A stretch of 64,000 nt of DNA, from assembly GCA_948567375.1 (NCBI GenBank), contig OX419757.1:71617836-71681835 (forward strand). The letters are read 5' to 3'. This stretch comes from Lunularia cruciata. Its lineage: Eukaryota; Streptophyta; Marchantiopsida; Lunulariales; Lunulariaceae. The notes under the pieces were generated by a model. The model made no database searches. It was not told the origin of the DNA and worked only from the letters and a program-made list of their open reading frames with translations. The translations under genes were made by a program, and so were the position numbers. Below are positions 24,651 to 36,933 of this stretch, piece by piece (the first letter of the stretch is position 1; each line of letters begins with the position of its first letter).

Positions 24651-25556
24651 ATAGTAATCAAAGTTTACATTTCTCTTGTGTAATTGGCAGCCAAGGTGAA
24701 TGCAGTGAAGTGTTCCTTGAAGGCATGCAAAAAGTGGGGTAAAGATGAACTTAATAGTACCCCATGTTTGGCACTTCAATTTAAATTGGCCAAAACGATC
24801 TAAATTGGCCACAGATTTAGCGGTACCGCTTGCTGCCTTGACGAGTTGTGTCAGCCGTATATTTGCACAAATACCTAGTGTTTTCTCCAGAGTGTTCTCA
24901 CCTAAGCGACATTGTGTTTTGCTAATATTACTTCTCTTTCCACCAATATGCCTAATGAGGTTGGTCTGGTGTAGGTACTGTTAAGTGTTGCCTCCCGCCA
25001 GGTACTCTTAACGTCAAATCAGAGAGCCAAATATAGTATACTATTAAGTCTTTCACTGTAACTGGAGGTTTTGGTTCTCAGGTTGTAGGGATTTTACTGT
25101 GGAGTTTCTATACGGATAGTTCTCCAAGTTAAGGAGGTACTGAAATGAACGGTTTAGAAAATGATGAAATTTGAATGGGAAGATTTATGGAGAGGTTAGT
25201 ACCCGAATGTCAATGTCGGATATGAGGAGTCTCATAACATATGCTATGGGTTCCATGCATGAACAGCTGCCCCCCCCCAATGTGCAAGAACTTGGAAGCG
25301 GAGAGCGACCTCTGTATGTAAAGTACAGCCTACTGAAACAACATAAGATCAACTTCCACGTTGGCTCCTATGCTTTCTCAAGTGTAATGTCAAAACTTCA
25401 CAGCTCCATGTCGAAAAGTTATGTTAGGAGGTCAATGGAAATTGCATTGGAGAAGGAGACTAAGAAATGCTAAAGCGCTCCAGGTCTTGTTAGCAGTAAA
25501 GATAGCAAAGAAAGTCAAGATTGGATGGTGTTCTTTTGTTTCTCTCCATGAAGGAG
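24651..25556. other. Foreign ~0.9-kb insert inside RT
   Basis: RT sequence matching the young copy stops after gtaatctttt (24650) and resumes with cgtatcctctctattaatgg (about 25557). Only a few bases are missing or altered at the joints, which I place to within about 10 bp. The insert has a different composition from its surroundings (GC-richer, with CpGs and a run of nine C at about 25270). It matches nothing else in the window. No LTR, clear inverted repeat or clean target duplication was found. It may be a captured host fragment, perhaps with exon-like pieces, or an unknown short element. Confidence 0.6.
25171..25473 (+). CDS. Unrecognised ORF in the foreign insert
   Basis: A 100-residue open frame with normal-looking composition: a Met-rich start, a PPPNVQELGSGERPLYVKYS segment, then a basic C-terminus ending in EKETKKC. 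It lies inside the insert that disrupts the Ty3/gypsy RT. No domain was recognised. It could be part of a captured host gene; there is no evidence that it is expressed. Confidence 0.25.
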   Translation: MNGKIYGEVSTRMSMSDMRSLITYAMGSMHEQLPPPNVQELGSGERPLYVKYSLLKQHKINFHVGSYAFSSVMSKLHSSMSKSYVRRSMEIALEKETKKC

Positions 25557-26004
25557 ACGTATCCTCTCTATTAATGGGAATTTGCAAATAGCTACTTCAA
25601 AGATGTAACTTGGAGAAATAGCATGCTCTACTCAATTGATCTAGCAAGCTATCAATTATAGGCAAGGAATATGCATTCTTCATTGTTTGTTTGATGACCA
25701 TAACAATCAATATAGAAGTGAAGTCCTCCATCCTTCTTTGAAAAAAATAGTATTGTTGCTCCTCAAGTAGATGTACTATGCCACATAGAATCCATTTCCA
25801 TCAACTCTATCAATGTTGTTTGAAGCTTGTCCAATTCCTTTGGTGAGAGCCAATAAATTGAAGTACTCATTGGAGTACTTCTTGGCAATAACTCAATGTT
25901 GAAGGGCATACCAAAATCAGAAGGTTATCCTTTTCGTAGATCATCCAGAAACACATTTGCAAACTCCTTAACTATTTGATAATCCATTGCTTGATGACGC
26001 TTCT

Positions 26005-26430
26005 TGTAACAATATGGAGTTTAGCGACGAAGTTAGATGGGCTTACAAAGTAGCACATAAGACAAATTAGCCTAGAATATTCTAGAGGTATTTAGGAAGC
26101 TTCTTGGGAAGCTTTCCGACTAGCTTAGCTTGCACTTCAAGTAAGTAACTTCTAGAAGGAAGCTTCTAGAAACTTCTAACTAGCTTAGCTTGCACGCCAA
26201 GTAGGTGGCTTCTAGAAGGAAGCTTCTTGAGAAGCTTCTTAGTTAACTTGGCTTGCACTCTAAGAAATTGGCTTGATGAAGCTTCTTGAGAAGCTTCTCA
26301 AGTGCCTTGTATGCTACTTATAAATACCAAAGCCAAAGCCCATGCCAGGCATTTGGAGTTTTCTCACATTCAAGTGTGCCAATGTGAGTTTCCATTCTCC
26401 TATTTCTCTCCTCAGTCTCGACCTTGTACA
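26005..26430 (+). repeat. 5' LTR of plus-strand Ty3/gypsy remnant
   Basis: A 426-bp LTR from TGTAACAATATGG to CTTGTACA, close to the subtype at 36763. It carries the same AAGCTTC/TTCTAGAA arrays and a TATAAATA box near 26319. It is followed at once by the primer-binding site TGGTATCAGAGC (26432-26443). Confidence 0.85.
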
Positions 26431-26595
26431 TTGGTATCAGAGCAAGAATGGGATGGATGGAATTTCTGGACCATCGAGTCCACTTCTGCCAAACCATTGG
26501 GATTTTCATGTCTAGATATTACCCAAGCACCACTTCACCCAATTCATCACTTCGTGCTTTGGGCAGGATTTTCTACATATGATCATCATGTTTGA
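26302..26595 (+). other. Leader-spanning open frame (third copy)
   Basis: A 97-codon frame that begins in the LTR and runs through the primer site into the leader. It corresponds to the frames at 37066-37446 and 2663-3100 (minus). It is possibly open by relatedness only. See the entry at 37066. Confidence 0.3.
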
Positions 26596-29005
26596 GAAAC
26601 CCTTGATACTTCCGGTTGTCATTTATGGAGAAAGGTGGACGTGTTGTACCTATGTGTTAATCAATTAGATAAATTGGGAGTAGAAGGATAGAGTAGTAGC
26701 TATGGCGGCAATACCAAACATTATCCTTGCAATGCAGCAATAAGTTGAGCACCTTACTTGATTTTTGGATGAACAAGGCCAACAATAACAAGAACTTATT
26801 AAGAGAGAGTATTCTTGGGTCATAAGATCTCATTAGAGGGGATCAAGATGGAAGAAGAGAAAATCAAGGCCATTACTTATTGGCCTACCCCAAAGGATGC
26901 TATAGAAGTATGAGCATTCAATGGATTGGCCAGTTTTTACCAATTGTTCATCCATTATTATGCTCATGTGGCTACACCATTGATTGACCTCTTGGGAAAG
27001 AACTCAAGCTTCTAGTGGAACACCCAACATGAAGAAGTATTCTTGAAGTTAAAGCATATGGTGTCTTCAAGATCCATTCTTCAACCATATGATCCTCAAC
27101 TACCCTTTTTGGTTGATTTTGATGCTTCTAACTTTGCAATTAGAGTCGTGTTGCAACAAGAATTCCCAGATGGACTCCATCCCATTGCCTTTGTGTCTCA
27201 CTAACTCAATACGGCTGAACAAAACTACTTTGCTTGAGATTGAGAACAACTTGCAATGATATATGCCACAAAGGTATGGAGGCATTACCTCTTGGAGAAA
27301 TAAGTGATCATGCAAACTAATCACAAACCATTGTTGCAGACCCTACACTTGGAACATATGAAGAGTCAACATCATCGATGGGAGGAACAACTCCAACTAT
27401 ATGACATCAAACTTGAGTACAAACTAGCTCGGTTCCATGTCATCCCTGATGCTTTATCACGATGACCTGATTTGAAGTCTCTTCCTCTCATCACAACGGC
27501 AATTTCAACGATGTCAGTTGACTCTAAGGTCCAAAAAAATCAGCTCTACACCAAGATCCCTTCTTCCAAATAGTACATGGTCACCTTATGGTATGCAATA
27601 AGGAGTACACCATCTTCTCCATCAAGGAGAGCCTTTTATTCCATGAGGACCAAATCTATGTTCCAGCTAAAGGTGATCTTTGACTTTTGCGCCTTCAAGA
27701 AGCCCATGATTTACCCATCACTGGTCACATGGATGTAGACAAGACCTTGGGTACCCTCCAACGTCAATGGTGGTTGCTCAACATGACACAAGATGTTTGA
27801 GAATTTGTCTGATCGTGTGAGAGCTGCCAACGTAACAAGGCCAACAACCAGAAGCTGAGTGGACTCCTTCAACTACTTGCCGTTCCAACCGCTTGCTAGG
27901 AGCATGTGAGCTTGGATCTCATCACATCCTTGCCAAAGCCAAAACAAGGACACACCACAATCGTGGTGTTTGTGGATAAGCTTAGTAAGAAAATCCACTT
28001 GGCACCAACCTGTGATATCGTGGATGCTCCAACCTTAACGCAAATCTACTTTGACAATGTCTTCAAGCATCATGGGATGCCACGTGTACTCATCTCCGAC
28101 TGTGATCCTCGATTTACTAAGAAGATTTGGCAAGCACTCTTCTAGATACTCGGTACCAAGCTTGCTTTGTCCATGGCCTATCATCCTCAAAGTGATGGAC
28201 AAACCAAACATGCAAATCATACATTGGAGGATATGTTGCGTGCATTTGTCAATGTTCACCATACCAATTGGGATGAATGTCTTGTAGTTGCAGAATTTGC
28301 CTACAACAATTCCAAACAAGCAAGCATCGGATTTTCTCCTTTCTTTCTCAATTTTGGCCAAGATCTGCTTGTTCCAGATTCTCTTCTTGCTCCCCCTCCA
28401 TCTTAAGTTCCTCATACTTCCACATTCTTAACCACTATATCCCAATCTCTCCAATAAGCCAAGTCTCACCTCCTTGTTGCTCAGAATTGCCAAAAACAAT
28501 ATGCGGACCACCATCGTCGTGATCTCACCTTTGAAGTTGGTGATAAAGTCATGCTATCCTCTAATAACCTCCCTCTCCCACTTGATACCCAAGTTTGTAA
28601 ACTTGCTCCTAATTGGATAGGACCCTTTGATATCACCCAAATTGTCTCTTTTGTTGCTTATCAACTCGCCTTGCCTTGTTACATGCGTATCCATCCTATC
28701 TTTCATATTTCCAAGTTGAAACCTTTGTTCGTAACTCCTCTTCCTTTTCCTCTTGAGTCCAACCTCCCCCTCTTCCTATCCCTATCAATGCTCATGAGGA
28801 GTACAAAGATGATTGTATCCTTGCACGTCACCATATTCAACAAGGCCGTCACCAACAGACGGAGTACAAGGTCCTTTGGAAAGGGTATCTCCTTCATGAT
28901 GCCACATGGAAACCTCTTTCTCACCTCCAAAATGTACAAACGGCCATCCGGGAATTCAAAGCTTCACTGGCAATGAGGACGTCACCAACTAGCGGCAAGG
29001 GAATA
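26431..29005 (+). pseudogene. Ty3/gypsy gag-pol remnant with internal deletion
   Basis: The leader and first ~35 gag codons (from about 26702) jump near 26810 straight into the C-terminal part of reverse transcriptase. RNase H (about 27080-27460), integrase (about 27690-28440) and chromodomain (about 28795-28960) follow. The deletion removes most of gag, protease and the RT catalytic core. Integrase reads DGQTKHAN, again with Lys at the expected Glu. Stops are scattered. The copy is non-autonomous and dead. Confidence 0.85.
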
Positions 29006-29250
29006 TGTAACAATATGGAGTTTAGCAATGAAGTTAGTCGGGCTTACAAAGTAGCACATAAGACAAATTAGCCTAGAATATTCTAGAAGTATCTAGGAAG
29101 CTTCTCGGCTAGCTTAGCTTGCACCTCAAGTAAGTAGCTTCTAGAAGCTTCCAACTAGCTTAGCTTGCATGCCAAGTAGGCGGCTTCTAGAAGGAAGCTT
29201 CTTGAGAAGCTTCCTAGTTAACTTGGCTTGCACTCTAAGAAAGCGGCTTG
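29006..29250 (+). repeat. Truncated 3' LTR
   Basis: The LTR begins TGTAACAATATGG as usual but ends at about 29250, two thirds of the way through. There it is fused to chromodomain-encoding sequence of another plus-strand copy. This indicates recombination or deletion between neighbouring family members. Confidence 0.75.
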
Positions 29251-29431
29251 AGGCCGCCACATTCAACATGGCTGCCAACAACATATTGAGTACAAAGTCC
29301 TTTGGAAAGGATATCCTCTTTGTGATGCCACTTAGGAGCCTCTTTTTCATCTCCAAAATGTATAAATGGCCATTTAGGAGTTTGAAGCTTCAATGGTGAT
29401 GAGGACATCACCAACTAGTGGTGGAGGAATA
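29251..29431 (+). pseudogene. Ty3/gypsy chromodomain fragment
   Basis: About 180 bp of pol 3' end (YKVLWKG-type residues, with stops) followed by an LTR at 29432. It is the tail of another plus-strand copy fused to the truncated LTR on its left. Confidence 0.75.
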
Positions 29432-29621
29432 TATAACAATATAGAGTTTACCGACAAGTTAGTCAAGACTAATGAAGTAGCAAATAGGCCAAATTAGCTT
29501 AGAAAATTCTAAAAGAATCTAGGAAGCTACTAGGTACTTTCCAAGTATTGGGTAATGTGCATGCCAAGTCGTGACTTATAGGAGGAAGCTTCTTAGGAAG
29601 CTTCTTGCTTGCTTAGCTTAT
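29432..29621 (+). repeat. Partial LTR (variant subtype)
   Basis: The first 190 bp of an LTR of the 9378 subtype. The first bases are TATAAC, a G-to-A change from TGTAAC. It is cut at 29621/29622 by insertion of an element of the second LTR family. Confidence 0.7.
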
Positions 29622-30361
29622 TGTAATTCCACTAGCTAGATATATTACCTAGAGGTGAAAATTGACTTTGTAACACCTAGAAGGATGTTAGGTATGATGG
29701 GCTAGGTAGATTAGATAGAGGTGTCACAAAAAGAGCATTTCTAATAATAGAGCAAGAGTTGAAAACAACTTGAAAATGTAATACCAATGGCTAGACATTG
29801 GTATGATCTTAAGGTGAATTTATAGTGTTTACATTTGAGATGATGTTATAGATAATGGACTAAGTAGATCAGATAGTGATATCACCAAGAGAGTACTTCT
29901 ACTAATAGGGCAAGAGACAAGAATAGCCTAAACTTGTCAATTTTGGAGGCCTAAACAAATGAATTAGGCCTAAAAAATATGCAAATTTGCCCCTCTCAAA
30001 CAAATGATAGGTTGGCTTTTCCTCCCCTTTGTTTGTCTCATTGAGAGCTTTCCAATGGTACTTCATCCACACAATTTGGAGATTCCTCAAAGAAGATTCC
30101 CTAAAGACTCCAAAAATGGTTTGACCAACCAAATAGGATCAAAACCACCATGTCACACATGCATACAACTAATCTAAGAGTAGAGCTTGCTGACATGTCA
30201 CCAATCTTTGTATCTAATCTAAGGGTGTAGCTTCCTTTAGGGGAGTCTCCTTTGATGTATAATATAGTCAAGGTGCTCCTTTGGAGCATTAGAGGTTGAG
30301 TGTGAAAGTGTGTTTCTTCTCTTATGTTTCTCTTCAGTTCTCCTATCCTTAGTAGATTACA
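29622..30361 (+). repeat. LTR of the second family with primer site
   Basis: A 740-bp LTR (TGTAATTCC to GATTACA) diverged from, but alignable with, the solo LTRs at 3729, 8589 and 42463. It is followed by TGGTATTAGAG (from about 30363), a degenerate initiator-tRNA-Met primer-binding site. That makes it a 5' LTR and sets the orientation of the family. Confidence 0.75.
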
Positions 30362-31690
30362 ATGGTATTAGAGTAGTGTTTCAATCCAAGAGAGCGGATC
30401 ACACCTCTTGGAAGAACATGGGTTATTGAGATTGAGTAATTTTTTAGGAGAGATACCATAGTGTAATCAATATTTTAGGAGTGTGCTAGAGAGAGGATGG
30501 GATGGAAGCTCCAAGAGTACAATACCCAACACCTTGCTTTTTGTTCTTGAACCTATTCCACATTAAGATTATGTACATCCAACATGAGCAAGTGAGATTA
30601 TATCTTGTTTTTCATTTCAGAGTAGAGGTCATAGATATAGAGATGAATTCATCAAACCCAATGATTTTGCTTGTGGTGATTTACAATAAAGAGTGGGATT
30701 TGACAATCTACATTCTATTATGATGGATTTGAATATGCCAAATCCTCTCTCTTTCAACACTCAAGTAGAAACCTATTATATGGTCAAACCAAAGGTAATA
30801 TTTACAAATTTTGTAGTCTACAATCTTGGCAAAAAATACTATCAAAGAGTGATAGTCTTTGAAGTCACAATGATAGTTCTAATAGTTTGTGCTCCCTCTT
30901 GAGTGATCATATTAATCCTCTATTGAAGTAGGAAGTAGCAATTGAGCAGTGATATGTGTAGGGATCATGGATCTGCAAATAAAATAGTTGATGCAAGGAA
31001 TGCAAGGAATGTTGAACAAGTTTTGGGAGATCAAGATGACCATGGAGGCATTGCAAAGTCAAGTATGTACCTTCAGGAATGATCAAACCGTGCATGAAGG
31101 GAAGTCATGCAAAAGTTCAATACCAACTACCAAAGCACATGGAAAGTCATTCATGCCAAGGACACCAACCTCAATCAACAATGAGCCCACATTGTCATTG
31201 CAAATGAAAAAGACCTACAACATTGGGCCTTACAAGGAACAACGTTCCATGGGAGTCATGTAGAACTAGATTTCAAGAATGAATTGATACTTTCAATTGT
31301 TCACAACTAAAATCCTTGATCATTCTACCAACGTGTTTGCATGTGGACTAAAAATTAAGCATTGTGGAGTCATCAGGTTCTAGTGTAAGAGACCGGGTGA
31401 AAGGAAGATGAAAATCAAATTTATGGTTTAAGAGGTGAAATAGCTATATAAGATAAAGCTTTCTCACTTCTATACAAACCAAAGATATACATCATCTAGT
31501 TGATGAATGAGTTGATAAATTTGAGTGCGCTTGACCTCAATTGATTTCAAGAGGAAAAAGAGCAAAGTGACGTACAAAGCTTAAATCTAGGATCCAAGTT
31601 TGAATTTCCCTCAATTGGGAGTTTTAGTTTAATGTTTTATATTTTTGCAATTTTCATTGGTTTGTTTTAAGTGGAGAATATAAATTGACT
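30362..31690 (+). mobile_element. Possible internal region of second-family LTR element
   Basis: Sequence following the LTR and primer site. Only short open frames are seen (30502-30723, 30693-30902, 30988-31263) and none shows protease, RT or integrase motifs. It is either a non-autonomous internal region or one too decayed to read. No matching 3' LTR was found to the right, so the end is uncertain. Confidence 0.4.
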
Positions 31691-34374
31691 CATATTTCAG
31701 AGCACCCTTCAAGAAATATTTTAGCTTTGTATTAGTGATTTTCAATGCAAAGGATAATACAAAAAAATTTACAATAAAAAATTTAAATTAATTCATAATG
31801 GAAAGTTCAGAGAAAAATCTTTATTATAAACCATGTTACACATGAAGCCCCTTTAATCATGTGTGTTATTTATTAGAAGCATTTTAATATTGGTTATTTA
31901 AAAAAAATATTATATATCTGACTATTTGAAAATATATCTTTTCAAAAATGTAATCCAAGGGGAAAAAGTATCTAACTTGAGCCTTGTTAATAATCATGTA
32001 TCATTGCAATGGAAGAAATAATTATCTAAAAACTGAAATTTATTTATTTCATTTTATAATAAATTTACTTTATGAAATAAAAATAATTTTACCAAATATA
32101 GGTGATAAATTCAATACCAACCATGCATATGGTAAATTATGAGACATATCACATCATACAACCTAACAAAAGGATCCAAATTGCATAATAAGAGATGGAA
32201 ATTTTATGTAAAGTTTATGTGCTAATAAACCATTGATATCATGAATGTTTCTATATTAAAAAAGGTTTTTAAATATAAATTTAATATTACTTTATTAATA
32301 AAGTTTAATATAATTATCATATAATATCTATAAAATAAATTTATTAATTAATAAGGCTTGATCATTTTAAGAACAAAAATTACACACATCATTCAAAAAA
32401 ATTAATATTATATATTTCATATGTATAAGCAAATAGCACCAATCAATTTTATTTGCTACTTGATTATATTATAATCATTTTTGTGTCATGTATATATTTC
32501 TTATCAATCATTAAAAAGTTGGTATTTCTAAAATGGAAAATTTGTCTTGATATATGCCATATTTGTCTTAATACGCCATATTTATCTTGATAATATGCCA
32601 TGCCAATCATAGGTAATACATGCTACATTGCATAAGTAATACATGTTAAATCTCCTCTCATATTTTAATATAGATCTTGTTGTCACCAAAATAAAAAATT
32701 TATTTCCAAAAATATAATTATCAGGATCATCATAAATAATATGTATTATAATTGCTTGCATATTTTTTTTGTAGATGAAAAATATTAACAATCTTCATAA
32801 AGGTGATTCATTGATGCACAAAGATTCTATATCTTTGGTATAATAAGGAAGACTTGGACAAAATTGACTGGAAATTACAAAGACAATTTTATCAAAAGTC
32901 ATATCTTTATCTATAAGGTCATACAATATGCAATCAATAGCTTCAAATATATGTTTAATAGTTATTGGTACTTTACTCCAAAGATGAGCCTTGTTTGATG
33001 TATTAATTTTATTCAATCACTTTAGTTTGTGATTTGACAAGTAGAAGTATGATCAAGCCAATCGATAATGAGTTCTTGTGCATGCTTCAATTGGAAGGGT
33101 AACAATGCTAAAAAAGATAAAAATAGATGCAATATCTCTACAAGATCTTACTATCTTCATAATTAAATTTTTAGTGTTTATTTTATTTATATTTCCAGAT
33201 AAATTAAATAAAAGAATTTTCTTTTATTGGTTATGTATACATCAATAACCACGTCAAACACTATTAAATCTTTAGTGTTTTATTTATCTATTTTTCTCAA
33301 TACATTAACAAAAAATAATTTAGTTTTATTGGTGTGTATGCACTAATAACAACATCAAACACAATTTGTTGATTTACATTAGGGTGTGGTATGCAAATAC
33401 AAGCTTCCACTTGGAATTGTTAAATTGAGTAATTGTATCATGTCCTAATCAAATTTGTTTTCTAAAATTTTAAGACAAAGAATTGAAAATAGAAATTTAT
33501 AGATTTTAAAAGATTTACCAAAATGCTAAAAGAACTCAAGTAAATGAAATAAATCTATTTTTTATTTTGTTAACATTTATATATTGGGTGCAATACAAAT
33601 ACAAAGTAACTTTGTAATCATCATAGATATTTATTTTGTGTATGTTCTAAAGAACATGTAGATCCCTTGAGATATCAACCATTGGCATAAAATTTTGTCA
33701 CAAAAAGTGTATATAATATAGCATTCCATTACATTTCAATATTTATGTTCATATATAAATTTTATTCTTTTTCAATTTCATGTAGTCCAATTGTAACACA
33801 TGTAATGTAAAGTAGAATTCTGGATATGTTGTACATAATATTTATATACAAATATGTTTTTTTTATTTTTTAATAGAATTTTCAAACATATTATTTAGTA
33901 AAAAATTTGGGAAAGCAGTATTGTTTATATATAATATATATGAAACAATAATATATTATTATTTCATGTGAAATTAAAAAAATAGAATTTTGTTTTAGAA
34001 AATATCTCAAAATATAAATATATAATAATAATAATTTATGGTTAATAAACAAATGTATAACATACAATGAACTATCATACATTTTAAATAGTAATTTGTT
34101 AATATTTTTGATACAAAAATTACCTTTATTTGAAATATGATCCAAATTTATTACATTGTTCATTTGTTGACCACATTATTTTAATATTAAATAAAAATGT
34201 TGATTTAAGTTAGTTCATTTTATGTTAAAAAGTAGAAAAATATATCTACTATGTTAGAAGAGAAGGAAATAAAAATAAATCAAAGAAATATGAAATCATA
34301 AATTCAATGAGTCGGATTTAATTGTGATAAGTCAATTATTAATGTCCATGCAAACAAGTGTGATGTATTTTGTA
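31691..34374. other. AT-rich intergenic DNA
   Basis: Very AT-rich DNA with no supported gene. Open frames such as 33891-34163 (minus) are low-complexity. A duplicated ~100-bp unit at 33171-33364 is listed separately. The right end contains the first copy of the target word ATTAGATTGAAG. Confidence 0.6.
33171..33364. repeat. Diverged ~101-bp tandem duplication
   Basis: Two adjacent units start with ttagtgttt (33171 and 33272). They share the order attttctttt/agttttattgg, tgtatacatcaataac/tgtatgcactaataac and catcaaacac. They have diverged by substitutions and small indels. Confidence 0.65.
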
Positions 34375-34386
34375 ATTAGATTGAAG
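34375..34386. repeat. Target duplication copy 1 (ATTAGATTGAAG)
   Basis: This 12-bp word borders the 3' end of the non-LTR element. Identical copies occur at 44502-44513 (5' end of the element) and 44603-44614 (beyond a short tail copy). Confidence 0.8.
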
Positions 34387-34570
34387 AAAAAACGCGACCG
34401 CTTAGGAAAAATGAAGGATGGGAAGACCCCATCAAGCCGTACAAGGGAGAGACAAAAAAGGTAACATGGGGCTAAGCCCCAATAGAGTCTGTATGAGAAA
34501 TCTGCCCTACCGCACCTAAGATATCCGAGCTATGCAAGTTGTACGGTCTACACACAACTGGAGCATCCGA
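34387..34570 (-). repeat. Non-LTR element 3' tail module
   Basis: This is the conserved 3'-terminal module of the non-LTR family. On the plus strand it shows GCGACCGCTTAGG, GGATGGGAAGACCCCATCAA and GGGGCTAAGCCCC (a perfect 13-nt near-palindrome). It recurs at 44514, 45737, 54555, 55030 and three times at 61406-61915. Such 3' ends are what R2-like reverse transcriptases recognise to start copying; that role here is inferred. Confidence 0.7.
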
Positions 34571-34599
34571 TGAAACATCACCTAATGTGATTGCTCTCC

Positions 34600-36762
34600 T
34601 ATGGATTGCACCAGCCACTGCCCTCTGTAGAGCAATGGACACATGCTATCTAAAGTAAGCTACAAAGTATGAGAGTGAGAGTGGTACCCCCTGACGCCTA
34701 ACATGATAAGCTCTCGTGCACTCCCTGACAAATGTGTCAAATGCCGTGTCCATCGCTCCATATAACTCCAAGGCTAGAGGAACAAAGAGGTGACCTCGCT
34801 GCATGCCCCTATACTTGGAGACCTTGCGACCTGCTGCTGCACTCGCCGCCCATCCAGGGGGATGGGTAATCACTCCCTCCAAAACTGTATCTCACGTAGG
34901 ATCCGTGACCACGACATCCACTACTGTCACCTGATCATCTTGGACCAAGTATAAGTCTGCCCTGACACGTGTCGTCTGCAGCGCATATGAACGCTCCCTC
35001 CAAGCCAAGTATCCACTCTCTCGTGCCATAGCAAACACTATGTCTCTAATGGCATCATGGGTAGTATCCTCTGTCCTCCAAAAGGACACCATGTCATGTG
35101 GACCGCCGCTGCATCTAGTGTAGAACCACACTCACAAGTGAGTAGTGAAGATGCAAATGGGTGGACCAAACCTAAGCAAAACCTCATTGCTGTAGAGAAA
35201 GTAGCCGGTACGAGTCGAAAAGCCCTAATGCATGGTCGAGCTAGGATCCACGAGCCTGCACCCTTGCCGGAGCAAGAGCGTAGACGTGCTCTAGTAGCCT
35301 GAGGAATGGACGAGTCAACTAAGAGAGAATGTAGCATATGCTCACACTGTTGCTCCATCAAGGAAGACTGTAGACCTCTAGTCCAATCTGACGATAGTGA
35401 AGCAAACGGTGGAAAACCCTCTCGTGCTCATGGGAATAGACTATCTCTCGTCTGCTGCAATAACACCTGGAGAGAAAAGGATCCTCCTTCCACCTCTGTC
35501 ACATAAGTCTCCAAAACCGGCCTATCAGCAACCACAAAACGAGAGGCAAGTAGGGGTGCCGAGAGAGCCCAACTACCCAAAAACGCTATAGGTGCCATCT
35601 CCTCCATAGAAAGCAAGCCAACCCCACCACATGAGATCGGTAGAGCCGTTTGTCTATGTGCCAAATCCCCTGTCACACACTCAAAAGTCCCTGGTCCAAT
35701 AATATCACCAAAGACTCCCATAATCCTCCTATCAAATGCTCTCAGACGTGATAGGAAGGACGGTGAAGGGGGAACTGTACGGATGAGGTAGGATGGTCAA
35801 CGAGCAATACTGGAAGAGAGTATACCAAATGCCACCTGCGGATCTCCTAGTAATTGAAGGTCATCCACATGAAGAACATCCTTTGCAAGGGCAACGTCCA
35901 AGAAGCGTGTGACAAAATCCTCCGATCCTACTGGCACTCCAAGAACACGAAGTCCCTATGTGGATGTGATACACCCCTTTGGAAGCTCAAGGTGGGGAGG
36001 GATACCTAAAGGGGACCATGCCCTACACTTTGACACCTTGACTCTCAAGCCTACTAGATGTAGCTCGGTAGTCAAGTAGTCAAAGGCCTGCCTAATCTGA
36101 TCTACAGGGCCTACGATGTGTGTATCATCTGCCAAGGAGGGAAATACACAACCTAGCATGGCCAAAGTAGTAGACAGGAGAGCTCTAAAGTGAGCCATGG
36201 CAAATAAGGGCCCCCCCAAAGGATCTCCCTGACGTGTACCAACAGCTGACTCCAAGACGGTGACTCCCTCCTGTGAACCACCATGCTGGTAGTAAAGCGA
36301 AGCAGGAGAGCCATAAAAAGACCGCACAAAAGGAATGAGACTCGCCAAGGATCCACCAGCCTCCTTAAGCTCTCTAAAGATGGATGCACGTGAGACGCTA
36401 TTAAAAGCGTTCTCAACATCCACCTGTAGGACGACCCACTCCGGATGGATATCTAGGAGTGCTCTAATGCCTAGAGATATAGCCTCACATCCTCCAGGTG
36501 TAGCTACTCCAAACTGATGTGGACTAAGGTGCTGTCGAAAGTGAGAACGATGCTAAAGGACAATGGTACGACTGACCAAACGCAAAAAGATCTCTCCAAT
36601 AGCAATCGGTCTAATGCCTCCCGTGCCCTTCTCGATTGCGAGAAGTCGACTAGCACCTAAGACCCGACTAACAGACATAGGAATATCTCCTCTCGCTACT
36701 ACTGCAGCCACCTGAAACAACTCGGTAAAACCACTAGAAGGATCATCTGCATGGAAGCAATC
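34600..36762 (-). pseudogene. Reverse transcriptase-endonuclease part of non-LTR copy 1
   Basis: Reading on the minus strand: a frame ending near 36553 carries the RT fingers (GTGGIRPIAIG). The next gives VDVENAFNSVSR (about 36390-36425), TRQGDPLGGPLFA (about 36185-36225) and the catalytic ADD (about 36115). Further on come the knuckle CECG...H...C (about 35085-35140) and the endonuclease residues RADL...VVDVVVTDP (about 34895-34965). A frameshift lies near 35075 and TGA codons near 36554 and 34890. RT copies the element RNA at the nicked target; the nuclease makes the nick. The frame upstream of 36762 is cut by the Ty3/gypsy insertion. Confidence 0.75.
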
Positions 36763-36915
36763 TGTAACAATATGGAGTTTAGTGACGAAGTTAGTTGAGC
36801 TTACGAAGTAGAGAATAAGACAAAATAGCCTAGAATATTCTAGAAGCATCTAAGAAGCTTCTTAGGAAGCTTCCTAACTAGTTAACTTGCGCCCTAAGCA
36901 GGTAGCTTCTAGAAG

Positions 36916-36933
36916 GAAGCTTCTAGAAGCTTC
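36916..36933 (+). promoter_or_regulatory. Heat-shock-element-like array in LTR
   Basis: The sequence GAAgcTTCtaGAAgcTTC is four alternating GAA/TTC blocks at exact 5-bp phasing; three suffice for a canonical heat shock element (nGAAnnTTCnnGAAn). More GAAGCTTC pairs follow at about 36978-36995 and 37035-37053, ahead of the TATA box at 37074. The same array is in the 3' LTR at 42136-42153. Heat-responsive control is inferred, not shown. Confidence 0.55.

Larger units (their letters stand above)
22210..26004 (-). pseudogene. Ty3/gypsy pol remnant with foreign insert
   Basis: This is a minus-strand pol. From left to right on the plus strand it shows the chromodomain (22250-22460), integrase (about 22800-23500), RNase H (about 23690-24250) and the C-terminal RT part (24250-24650). 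The remaining RT and protease-RT linker resume at about 25557-26004. The break in RT is caused by an unrelated ~0.9-kb segment (24651-25556). Many stops are present. The integrase again has QTKHAN with Lys at the expected catalytic Glu. The gag, leader and 5' LTR are missing; the copy is cut at 26004/26005 by the LTR of a plus-strand element. Confidence 0.85.

Noticed and set aside
34387..34570. tRNA-derived SINE head in the tail module (TAGCTCAG resembles an A box)
   Set aside because: No B box or cloverleaf could be found at the right distance; the module is better explained as the 3' end of the non-LTR element.
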